Assembly (NCBI GenBank): GCA_029207755.1
Contig: JARCOQ010000012.1
Coordinates: forward strand, 18,153,740-18,217,739
From: Chamaea fasciata
Taxonomy: Eukaryota; Chordata; Aves; Passeriformes; Sylviidae
Direction of reading: 5' to 3'
Length of the DNA: 64,000 bases
Part shown: positions 54,098-64,000 of the stretch, in pieces
Layout: every line of letters begins with the position of its first letter
How positions within the stretch are numbered: the stretch's first letter is position 1
Program-made: the position numbers and the translations under genes
The notes under the pieces: model-generated
Database searches by the model: none
The model's input: only the letters and a program-made list of their open reading frames with translations
What the model was told of the DNA's origin: nothing

Positions 54098-55946
54098 AGG
54101 CAGTGGGAAAGGCAGGGCAGTGGCTGGAGCCTGGCAGGTGTTTGTGCATCTGGGGCACCCTTTGCTGACACCCCCTGCACCTGAAAACATCTCCTCAGCT
54201 GGTGCAAGGTGCCACCACACCATTTCAGCAGGAGGTCACTGCAGGCTCTGTTAAACCTCTGGTGAGGCAGGGGTGCTGCTCAGCAGTTTAGAAATGCTGA
54301 AGTGATCCATGTGTTTGGTGGGTTATGGTTTCCTGACACTGAGACACCTGAGGCTGATAAAACCCAAATGTATTTTAAAGACTTTTCCAGTGCTGCAGAA
54401 AATAAGGGTTTGCAAAGTGTCTTGTATGAGCTCTTGTGGTTTAAGAAGGACTACAGCCATCCACTAAACTGTCTTTGGAGACTGTAAGTGAAAGATTCCT
54501 ACACATACCCTTCACCCTGAGGTCTCCCTCACTGTTTAATGCCCTTCATTTTAAATATGGGATATCATCATGCACTGCGGCATATCTTCTCTCAGTTACA
54601 TATGCTGAGATTTCCTGTATGCTACACACCTTCTTTTCTAAATTTAATTGAATGACACAGCTGATACACTCTTATATTGGTATGTCCTTCCTGATCAAAA
54701 AATGCTCAAAGCATATCATCTACTCAAACACAACATAATCATAAATCAAAACTACTGCCTTGCAATACATTAACTTTGGTATTTGATGGGTTTAGTAAGC
54801 TATTAACCACAGATGAAGATAATACATAAACTATTGTACAAGAAGCTTTTAAAAAAAGTTTTTACAGTGTTATAAAGAAATTACCTATCTGTAATTCTGT
54901 AAGTTCACTGTGCAGCACCTGAAGATGTGCCTGGAACTTCAGCCACCAAGGCATATTTTTTAACTTCGAGATTCAATTTGTTTTCCATAATAGGTTTTGA
55001 GCTTATCGATGATAATACTAATGTGTTTTTCTTCATACATTTACATTCCACTGTGAAAATACACACCTACACTCTTCCTGCACAGGCTCCAAAGGTAATC
55101 CAGTACAATTCCTCCACTGAATGTCAGTGATTAACTTCTCCAAAACTAGTTTTGCATTTTTATAAACAGAGGCTTTTTGACCCATGTCTTCGGAGGTGAA
55201 GTATGAAAGTTATGATCTGATACATTAAACATCAGACAAATAGATTGATCTTTCAAATTATGAGAATGTATTTGGTGCTTCCATTCACTCTGCTTTTACC
55301 TGCAGTGGTACTGCAAAGCATGTGGACATGTAGTACACATAGAGAAAACTTTTTAGTATTTGCAGCTGTATTACACATCACTAAACTCTAAGTAAATCTT
55401 CATAGGAAGTTTTTGGCACAGCACAGAACTAGAAACATCCTTTCCTTACCTGAACTGAGTTTGATCTCTCCACATATTCTAATCTCTACTTTCTTGTAAG
55501 GGTGTCTGTGTGCACACAGGCATTTGTAAGATCTAATCCATTCTGCAATGTGATGCAATTCTCTACAAGTAGCCAACAATCTCGTGATCCTCCACCCCAC
55601 CACCAGAGCTGAGGTTTGGATCTGAGGCCCCAGAGCAAACTCAAATGACAAATTTTGCAATGCCCTTGTACTTAGAATACAGCCATATCTTAAACTAAAT
55701 TCTAAGTGCCCCTGGTCCAGAAGTGTTTGAAAAAATATCTCCTTCTCCCTTTCAACTGGAGATGCAGGGGTACAGGACCTTTGGAAGAAACCAGAATAAT
55801 TTGGCATGCAAAGGTACATTCTATTTTAAAGATTTAGACTTTTTATCAGTATGCAGTCATCCTTTTTCTAAGAGTACATACAGTTCCTGTATGGAAACAA
55901 TGGTAGCAAAACAAAAACATCAAACAAACTCTAACCCTTTACTTAC

Positions 55947-56024
55947 CATAAGTCTCCATCTTCAATAGTCCTGTCATTCGGGGCTCCAGCATGGCCATAG
56001 TGCAAAACAGAGGAGTTCTCCCCA
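55947..56024 (-). CDS. PEPD: PEPD exon 11, active-site histidine segment
   Basis: This 78-nt exon encodes [20 protein letters not shown] then EDGDL, after completing the split Ser codon. It aligns with human residues 248-272. H255, which helps bind the substrate carboxylate in human prolidase, is present in the LHYGHAG motif. Differences from human lie at S252 (A) and in the EDGDL end (QNGDM in human). The acceptor is CATCAG and the donor is a consensus GTAAGT. The last two bases (TG) pair with the first base of the next exon to make Cys273, matching the human junction. Confidence 0.96.
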
Positions 56025-57444
56025 CTGATGGGCAAAAAAGAAAATCAGCACAATTAGTGGAAGAAGAAACATTACCACACACATTCACACAGCAAGAAGG
56101 AACACTGTAAGCATCAGTGTATTCACATAAAAAGCAGCCTGGGAGAGCTGTCAATCCCTGCCCTGGCTGCAACAGCTACCCCACCAGCTGGGCAGCAGAG
56201 ATGGGCACGGCACAGGAATTCTGTCCTCTGGCTGTAAGACAGGACCATGCTGCAGGAGGAACATGGCACAGTTCATATGAATATTTCCTGTGTCCGTGAC
56301 AGTGCAAAGGAAAGAACTATGCCCAAGTAATTTTTCAATTTACACCCATTTTTATTTTCTGGTGGATTTTTGTTTATATTTTGTTTAATTTTAATTACTT
56401 AGTGCTATTTTTCCCTATTCGAGGTTAAGTAGTCGAAGGCATGAAACAAACTAACTTCCACTGGAGTAAAATGTGGCATTTGAAACACTCTAGGAATCAC
56501 TGGTGCTGAGAGCTGTCTGAGGGAACAGCTCCAGTTCCCCTCTGGCACAGCTACAGGTGGTCTCTGCTGGAGGGGATGCACTGCTTGGGGAATATTCACA
56601 GCTTGCAATGCCAGCAGCAGGAGCAGGTATGAAAACTGACACTCTCTTCTTACCTGCTGTTGAAAAATCACATTGCAAAGAAAAGATTTTTATTCCTGGA
56701 AACCTTTCAGAGTAAACTGCTGATTCACATGAATAAAACAGCACCAGAGAAGGATGGACACTTGTTCTGTGGTTCTAAAGTTCCATGATCCACTAAGTGA
56801 CCTACATTTGACCTTGGCATCCTTTCTTGCCTACTGATATTCCTCTGGGTCTATAAAATGTCAGTTAAAAGGCTGATAAAGATCTCAAGCCCTACCTATT
56901 TTTACTGTTCTCTTCAGATGGATGCTCTCACTTTTTTCTCTTCAAAAAGCTGGAAGAATTATATCACATCCAAAAATACACATGTTGGGACAGGGTTACT
57001 GCAGCTTCTCTCCAACCCCTCCAGCTCACTTGCCAGCCTGTACCTCAGCTTTCATCAAAACCTTTCATTGGTCACCCTGCTAAAATTTAGTTCTTTCCAG
57101 CTGTGATGCTGGAACAGCTTTGTATCTTGGATGACAGGAATCTGAGGCTCAATTTCAATCAATCTTTTGTTGTATCTGGAGTAAATGTGACATCTGACAT
57201 ACTTCTCATATTAGACTTCTGATGTGTGCAATTACAAAAACAGTGAGCATGCACTGTTTCCAAAGGGAGATTACCTTCAAGATACATGAAGTTGTGATAT
57301 TAGATATTTAACAGATCATCAGTCATTTAGATAATTTCATAAACAATGATTATGGAGCAGAAAGCAGTAAGTTTCTGCAGGCTTTCAATCTAAACGGCTG
57401 GACTGTGTCCCTGGAAGAATTTAAAAATGTAGCTAAAACATGTA

Positions 57445-57552
57445 GCTGTGGCACTTGGGGACACAGCTGAGCAGTGAACCTGGCAGTGCTGGGGTCATGG
57501 ATGGACTGAATGATCTCAGAGGGCTTTTACAACCTGAGTAATTCTACACTGA
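57445..57552 (+). mobile_element. CR1-type LINE 3' end (plus orientation)
   Basis: The plus strand reads GGACACAGCTGAGCAGTGAA, then CTGGCAGTGCTGGGGTCATGG, ATGGACTGAATGATCTCAGA and GGGCTTTTACAACCTGAGTA with ATTCTACACT. This is the forward 3' end of avian CR1 (GGACTCGATGATCTTAAAGGTCTTTTCCAACCTAAATGATTCT in typical copies). Only the last 110 or so bases are left. Its orientation is opposite to the copies at 33461 and 49580. Confidence 0.75.
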
Positions 57553-60500
57553 TATTTTGAAAACAGTAAGTAATCATTGTTAACTATTATTTAGCATATA
57601 AGAATCACAATGTAATAAGACAGTGAAAGGTGATATTTCAGAATCTCGGGGATGATTTTCTGATACAAGTGTACTTCATAAAATTATATACACTCCAAAC
57701 AGAAAAAAAATAGAGAAGTCAGAAGTTGTTAAATCAAGAGTTAAAAAGCCCCACAGAACTGAGGCTGCAACACATTCATTTTGTGATGCCGGTCCAATGG
57801 CTTAAGCAGTTTCACAACTGGCTGGATGGTTTTTCCATGCTGGATGGTGGACTTGAAAACCTCTACTGCTGTGCTAAAAACGGATCTGTATACAAGATGA
57901 AGACAGACATCAGCTTCTTTCTGAGATGTTCTGTCTCCTGGGCACTGCTGGAATATTTTCTACACCAGGACACTTTCAAAATTAGTTTGCTCTATCTGAA
58001 GAAAAAGTCTGTAATAGGGCAATGGAGTGCGAGCAAAAGAAAAGGTCTTCTGTGGCAGGCTCTGTGTCCAGTGGGAGCTGAGCTCCCAGCCTGAGCTCTC
58101 CCACCAGGTGACAGAGGTGCAGACTGCTCCCACCCCTGCACTGCAGCATCACTTCCTGCCTCCAGAACTGCTTCCCAGGTGGAGAGCTAAAATTTTGGGA
58201 GGATGCCATGCGGAAGCAACTGGAATGACCTTGCATGGCATTGTTTGGTGTTTAAGGAAAAACACAAGAAATAATATAAACCCACCAACAGCTGGCACGC
58301 ACATACATACTCCACAGCAGTTTGTCAGGATTTTAGCTGCAGATACTATTCCTTATCTCCCTCCAAAACTGGGGACAAAACAGGAGAAGCAAACAGCACA
58401 TGCACATATTTATGATCAACTTTTGAAAAATCATCATGAACCTTAAGGGCATGACTCCATGCTTATGTATTTGCAGACAGCTCGTTTACTTATCAAGATA
58501 TGCTGGCACCCTCAGTGACATACACCACACCAGTGCATAAATAAGTCATATACTCAAATTTGACAACTGCACAAACACTTCCAACAAAACTCATTGCAAA
58601 TAAAAAGATGAGGGGTTTCTTTTGCACGTTTGAATGTAAAGGGTTGGGTTTACAAAATATTTCTGTTAGGCTCAGCGGCAGCTGTGCAGGGAGCTGAATG
58701 AAGGCTCTGTTTCCCAGCACCGTTGGCATTGCAGGCTCCTGCTCAGTCAGGCACAGCTTGGCTCTGTCACACACACATGGGATCACAGCACACACAGCAC
58801 GCTTGGTGCTGAAGACCAGATCTGCACACCATATGCACTTCAGGGCTCTGGCTGCTGGGATTTATTGGCATGAGAGGGTCTGCTCCCCTGGGAGTGGCTC
58901 TGGGCAGGTACCCTGGGCTCAACACCCATCAGCAACGACCTGCTCCTGAAAGCTCTCCCAACTGCTTTTCACCCAAAACAAATCCAGCATGTGCACTGCA
59001 GGACTGAACCCTGGCTCTGCTCTGAGCAGGCTCTGCAGCTGAGGATGAGTGGGAGTGCTTGACTCAGAAATGCGCTACTGACCCAAATGAAGACAGCAGT
59101 ATGGAAACCTCCAGCGGGTTCCTGCTAAGAGGAGCATCTCCAATCTCCCCTGCAGGGTGCATTGCTACCACTGCCCTGAGATGAAGGCAGGAAGATGCTT
59201 CTGGAGCAACGCTACAGAAATGATGTGTACCCACAAAGAAAATGCTACAGTTAGCCAGAAATCGTTCACAATGATTCAGTAAGCCTTTCAAGGTGGCTTT
59301 AAAACAATAGAAACAAAACCCCCAGCCACTGGCAAAGCAAATGAGCCTTCATGTAGAAGCTACTTCTTCCTATTCCAAGAGGCAGCAGTTGCAAGGCCTA
59401 GCATTAGGGCCCCAAACTGCAGTTGAAGATGAAGTGCTGTGGGGAGGGGAGGATCACTGGCTTTGCTGCTCTTTTCCATCAGCACCTCTGAAAACCACCA
59501 CACGTGAGGATGCCAATGCTCACCTTCAGGCAGCCAACCTGAGAAACCCTCCAAGAACTTTCTGTGTATCCATTCTTATTCCTTTAATAACTTGCTTCTA
59601 ACTGGTGTGGAAGACACGTTTGTTACAGAAAGAATTGAATAAAGCAGCGGAAGAGCTGCAAATTAACACCACTGAGAATGCAAACTGCGGTAAGAGATTC
59701 TGATTACTAGCAAAGGAAAACAATCCCCCAAGGTGCATTTCAGACCAGAAAGCACCCTGAAAACAAATTATTAGAAGAAAGGGAGAAATGTCAGCAATAT
59801 TTTAAGAACAGGACTATGCTGAGCATCAAGCACTACAGAAAGTGTAGCTAGTAGCTCTGTACTAAGACCATCTGAAGAAAAAAAGAAAGACCATTGACTA
59901 AAACTGGAACCTATTTCCATCATGACTTAAATCATCACAGAATCAACACAGAAGAAAGCATTAACCCTTCTTGCCACTTTTTTGTCTAATGCATGAAATC
60001 TTAAAAAGTTGTACTGAAGTGAAAGGAAGAAAAGTAGATTCAATAACTATCCCAATCTGGTCCAAAAAGCTTCACTTAAGGCGACCCTCAGATAGAAGAA
60101 GACGTTTCACTGCACAGTGTTATTCTTAATGACTGATAGCACCTGATGAGAGCTGTCATCTGCCCAGAGACATCAGTCAGGAAGATCTGAACCTAAGACC
60201 AGAGAGAAACAAGCAGCAGCTGTGGTTTCTGTGGTGGTTCCAGAGACACCAATGCCTCCACCATGACCTAACACCAGCTGGAACCTCTGCACCTGCTTCC
60301 CAGTGGATGCCATCCACCCCAGCACCACCAGGACACTGGGAATGGATTAACTTTGTTTTCCCATTTGTAGAAATGATTCCTTGGTACCCTAAGGCACTGC
60401 AGTGAATAACTCATTAGCATTTGGACACTACTTGGAAGCAGCACTTTGTAGATGAGTGCTAAATATATCCAAGTATGCTTAACAAACGCTCCCATCCTCC

Positions 60501-62444
60501 TTTCATGACACTTAGTGACGTCTGCACTTCAAACCACTCCCCGGTGACAACATTTGAAAGTGTCACTGACTACAGGACTAATCTTGAAAGGTAACACCCT
60601 GTCACACTCATCAATGTGTGTTATTATTCTCATAATAACAGTGAACACATTAAGCATTTTTGGTCACACCAAATATTCATTTAGCATCTCCTCAAGAATG
60701 TAACACTGCACAGGGACAGCAATAAACAAATGTACCCATCACATGACAAGTGATTTATTTCTGTACTGAAATATCACATTGATTAGTCCTGATTTCCAGT
60801 TTAATCAGCATATTTTTGAAAAAATGTAAATAACAAACTTGTTTTTTATTTAAAAGGATTATTCTTTTCTATGGAAACTACTATCAGGCCTGTAATCTAA
60901 AAAGGCAAGATCCTGTCGAAATATGCCCATTTTAAGTGTTCAGGAAAATACAGAATTCAGCATGAATAGAACAAAACATTCAAAAATCCTAATTGCAAAA
61001 GCTATTTTTGGCTGTAAATGTAGTTAAGTGAAATATTTACAATGCATGACATTTTCACAGTATTAAAAAAATTTGCCATTATTATGTTAATTGAATTCAT
61101 TCACTTATTAGGAGCTGGCTTAAAACTGTTAATATTATTCATTCTCACTTCATCAATCATAGTCAGAACATAGAATACAAAGAGCTTTATCTGTAAATTG
61201 CTCTCGTGTAATATTTTTTTTTTAAATCAAGAATGTCTGCACTTTTAATTCCAGTGGTAGGATACAATGCCAGCTCCTAACGACAACAGTGAGTCACAAT
61301 GTTGTTTGGATCTTGCATTCCAAAGACAGCCCCTCTCTATGTTTTAAATGCTCCAATAGCTTAGAGGCAGCTCTAACACCACCCCCATGCCCTGCAGAGC
61401 AGGACAGGATGCCCAGGGAGCTCCTGACAGCACCCAATTCTGAGCTACTGTTGGACCTTTCCTCCTCCAGGGTTCCCCAAGATGTGCAATGCAGGTCCTG
61501 GGTTCTTCAGGCTTGTTCCCACAGGTCACAAGGACCCACTACACAAACACTGACTGGGCATTTCTAGAGGTTTACCAAAGTGATCTGACCAGCAGCACCC
61601 AAACCAGATCCTGCAGCACAGCTTCTGATCCACTGTAAGTGAATGTGAAGTCTGTAAGGCTGTGAAGAAGCATACCATCACTGTCTGTGACAAAAGCTTA
61701 GAGATGGAGTCTCATTTCACTGGGATGTTAATTCTCAAGTTATACAACGGTACTTAAACCAGGAAACTTTTCAGACAATTCAGATACACAATTTGCCATA
61801 AAACTGCTCATGCTCCTGCTGCAATTTTGCATATAAATTGGAAAACTGCATTTACAAATAAGCAATTGAGTAAAGTGCAGAAAGAAGTGGTGCTAATTGT
61901 TCTTATTACCTTCAAAGCAATATAGCATTATTGTCATTAACATAAAAATCATCTTTTGTGAGTGGATGTGACCTCAGTGTAGGGCAAATGTTTCTAAGCA
62001 GCAGCAGAACAAGTGGAACATATATACCAACATATATGGCTCATCTAACTGTCATACATCTCTGATTAGATTAATTCCACTAAGTAAGATTAATCTCTGC
62101 ATGAAGCACACAGCTGTTCTTCAGCATGTATCCCACACTGTTCTCTTGTGCATTTCTACAACCGCAGGGAGAACTTTTATACTACTTTCCCAAATTCAGT
62201 GACCTTCAACACTAGCTGTTCAGCAAGAAGCAGAGAGAGTAAAAAATTCCAAATTCCAATGATATTAGTTTAATTGCATCCTGATCTTTGAGACAAAGAA
62301 ATTTGAGGATGATAAGAAATACCTGAAGTGTATTTCAAAAAAGTATTTTTGAGCAACACAGAATAGCTTAAATCCCTTCTCCATGATGCTATGTAATAAA
62401 AAAAGCCAAGTGCAGCACAGGGGTGAGCATAAACACAGTCTTGG

Positions 62445-62465
62445 CAGCAGCAGCAGCAGCAGCAG
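62445..62465. repeat. (CAG)7 microsatellite
   Basis: Seven perfect CAG triplets lie about 220 nt downstream, in gene sense, of exon 10. In the PEPD transcript this is CUG. Confidence 0.92.
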
Positions 62466-62686
62466 CCATTGGGGAACCTCTGGAGTGCAGCAGAATCTAT
62501 TACCAAGTTATGTCTTCAGGAGATGGTAGCCACCTACCTGTCTTGGTCTTTTCCAGTGAAAACAGGCCAAAACTCATTCTGGGGGAATTTGCAAACCCAT
62601 GACATGCCTAAAAGGATCAATTTTACAAATATCCAGGGGGAACTGATTATAAAGATCACACAGTTGAGTGTAAATCATCCTCTTAC

Positions 62687-62755
62687 CTGCCACAGATGCA
62701 AGTGTAGGAGGTGTGGCGCATGCCACCTCGAGTGTAGCAGTAGTGCTGGAACAGG
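62687..62755 (-). CDS. PEPD: PEPD exon 10, start of the visible pita-bread domain
   Basis: This 69-nt exon encodes [20 protein letters not shown] followed by CG, with a split codon at each end (both give Ser). It aligns with human residues 225-246. It carries the equivalents of Y231, whose deletion is a known prolidase-deficiency allele, and Y241, an active-site tyrosine. Compared with human, E227 is Q, S232 is T and S239 is T, all mild changes. The acceptor has a good pyrimidine tract (TTTGTTTCTTTGCAG) and the donor is GTAAGA. The exon starts and ends in phase 2, so it could be skipped without a frameshift, but it carries active-site residues. Confidence 0.95.
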
Positions 62756-64000
62756 CTGCAAAGAAACAAAGGGGGTAATTAATGATTTATGCAAAATCAC
62801 TCCAAGACAGGGAGAAAAACAAGTTCTGCTTGAGTACAGCTGTGTTGGTGTAAATCCCCAGCTGCCCAACAAGGCTCTCTGCCCATTTCTGCTCAGCTGA
62901 GCACTCCAATTGCCCCCCATGCAGAGCTCAGCAGCCCTGCAGAGCTGCACGCCATCAACACACACAGAGCCATTAGGCAACTCTGCAGCAAAGTGCTCGA
63001 GTGCAGCTCAGTGACGTCAGATGGCAATTGCTTTCCTTACAGCTCAACACCAAGAGGGAAAGTACTGTTGGCAAAAGAGAGTTCATCTGACCACAGAAGA
63101 AACAGGATGGTAACAGTGAAAAGCTGGCCAAACTCTCCGAAGTGGAACTGAGAAAAGCACAGCATTGCTGCATTTCAGGCAGGTACACAATGTCATCCAT
63201 GATCCCTCTTTTCAACCCTACTGCCCTCAATCTATATCATGTAGATTCAGGAAAAGTGAAGTCCAACCAGCCCTTCACGGAGGAATGAGCTTGCCAGACT
63301 GGTCAAAGCTCTTCAAAATAATTTCAGCAGAAGCCCTCTCATTTTTACCACCTCACAGACACCTTCTGCTGGAAGCTGAACTAAATATCCCCTAAGCCTG
63401 ATTTGCATCTGACTGTGCTGTTCACCCTCCTCTCCAGACAAGCCAGCAGAGCTCTCCCTTCACATAAAACCAGGCACTTTCTGCATCACAGTCTGGGCAG
63501 GAATGGACAGCCTCAGGTTTCCTTGTCTGTAGTACAACAGACACAGAGAAAACATAAGACTCCATTTCAGACTGTGGAACCTAAATACCTCTATGATCTC
63601 TTCCTGTCCAAACATGGGGAAAAAAATTAACACAAACTCAATCCTACGAGCAAAAAGATCATGTGGTACCATGAGGCCAAGTCTCCTGCAGCCTCTAAAG
63701 GACAGTACAACGCAGCATTGTTTGCTCTGGTGTGTGCTTGGGACAGGAAGGGAGAACAGCCCCTGGAGCTCCTCCTTCACTGCCTTCCTGCTGGAGGAGC
63801 TGTTTGGCCTTAAAAAGCATTACAGTATTTTCATCTTCACTGTCAAAGTCCCCTTCACATGAGGGCAGATGTGCCCAAAGCACAATTAATATAGGATTAG
63901 GTGCTTTACGAGCTAAGCACATATCATGGATCCTTTTATTCTTTTTGAAATATGCTCTAGTTACAATCCAATTCCCTGTAATACTGAATGAATTCCAAAA
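62756..64000 (-). other. PEPD: PEPD intron 9 (partial), runs off the right edge
   Basis: The only splice signal seen is the acceptor TTTGTTTCTTTGCAG next to exon 10. I searched for the preceding human residues (a segment ending in KEYELE) on the minus strand and did not find them, so the previous exon lies outside the window. Nothing else recognisable is here. Confidence 0.85.

Larger units (their letters stand above)
39280..55946 (-). other. PEPD: PEPD intron between exons 11 and 12 (16.7 kb)
   Basis: The intron has a consensus GTAAGT donor and a CCTTTTCAG acceptor. It contains a well-preserved CR1 3' end at about 49580-49862, a 17-A run at 53104-53120, a short CA run at 53802-53814 and a 21-bp duplication at 54056-54097. 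The region 48000-49560 is A/T-rich with no open frame. No other gene is supported. Confidence 0.9.
56025..62686 (-). other. PEPD: PEPD intron between exons 10 and 11 (6.7 kb)
   Basis: The intron has a GTAAGA donor and a TTTTTTGCCCATCAG acceptor. It contains a CR1 3' end at 57445-57552 and a (CAG)7 run at 62445-62465. The stretch 60600-61250 is A/T-rich. No other gene is supported. Confidence 0.9.
2280..64000 (-). other. PEPD: PEPD gene, 3' part (exons 10 to 15 by human count), continues past the right edge
   Basis: Prolidase is a cytosolic, manganese-dependent homodimer that cleaves Xaa-Pro and Xaa-Hyp dipeptides, the last step in recycling proline from collagen. Six minus-strand exons, each flanked by GT/AG, join in frame and match human PEPD end to end from about residue 225 to the stop. 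Residue spacing between metal ligands is the same as in human (D276 to D287 11, D287 to H370 83, H370 to E412 42, E412 to E452 40), so no codon has been gained or lost in the catalytic domain. Intron phases from exon 10 onwards are 2, 2, 1, 0, 0. I could not find an earlier exon between 62756 and 64000. The gene looks intact, with no frameshift or internal stop. Exon numbers assume the human 15-exon structure. Confidence 0.97.

Noticed and set aside
62756..64000. A further upstream PEPD exon near the right edge
   Set aside because: No minus-strand segment resembles the residues that precede exon 10 in human prolidase.
1..64000. CRISPR arrays, tRNA or rRNA genes, or a bacterial-type gene cluster
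   Set aside because: No regular spacer-repeat array, tRNA cloverleaf or rRNA segment was seen. The window is a vertebrate gene with long introns.

Overview
The window is vertebrate nuclear DNA and almost certainly avian. It is CpG-poor, intron-dominated sequence with no bacterial-type gene packing. It carries CR1-type LINE 3' ends and one LTR-like block of a kind I associate with songbird endogenous retroviruses. A songbird (passerine) is my best guess, but that part is inference.

One gene accounts for all the coding sequence I can support: PEPD (prolidase, Xaa-Pro dipeptidase), on the minus strand. Six exons are visible, from upstream to downstream: 62755-62687, 56024-55947, 39279-39131, 21745-21561, 10724-10533 and 2520-2371 (the last ends at the stop). 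They correspond to exons 10-15 if the gene has the 15 exons of human PEPD. Every junction has GT/AG signals and keeps the reading frame. The six exons join into about 273 residues that align with human prolidase from about residue 225 to the C-terminus. There is no internal insertion or deletion up to the last metal ligand, judged by the spacing of landmark residues. All five metal ligands are present (human D276, D287, H370, E412, E452). The 5' part of the gene lies beyond the right edge.

Layout: 1 to about 2280 is flanking DNA downstream of PEPD, with a CpG-dense patch at 120-300. 2280-2370 is a short 3'UTR with an AATAAA signal on the minus strand. From 2371 to the right edge are the six exons and their introns (about 8.0, 10.8, 17.4, 16.7 and 6.7 kb, plus part of a further one). 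The introns hold CR1 remnants (about 33461-33567, 49580-49862, 57445-57552), an LTR-like block (about 37810-38200), a four-copy 42-bp minisatellite (16801-16957), a 69-bp tandem duplication (8359-8496), smaller duplications, an AAAC-rich tract and short CAG runs.

I looked for a second gene, an RNA gene, a CRISPR array or any undescribed system and found none I can defend. Most open frames here are chance frames in introns or repeats. The most interesting items are structural: the palindrome-bearing minisatellite, the CpG patch downstream of the gene, the LTR-like block and the AAG acceptor of exon 13.
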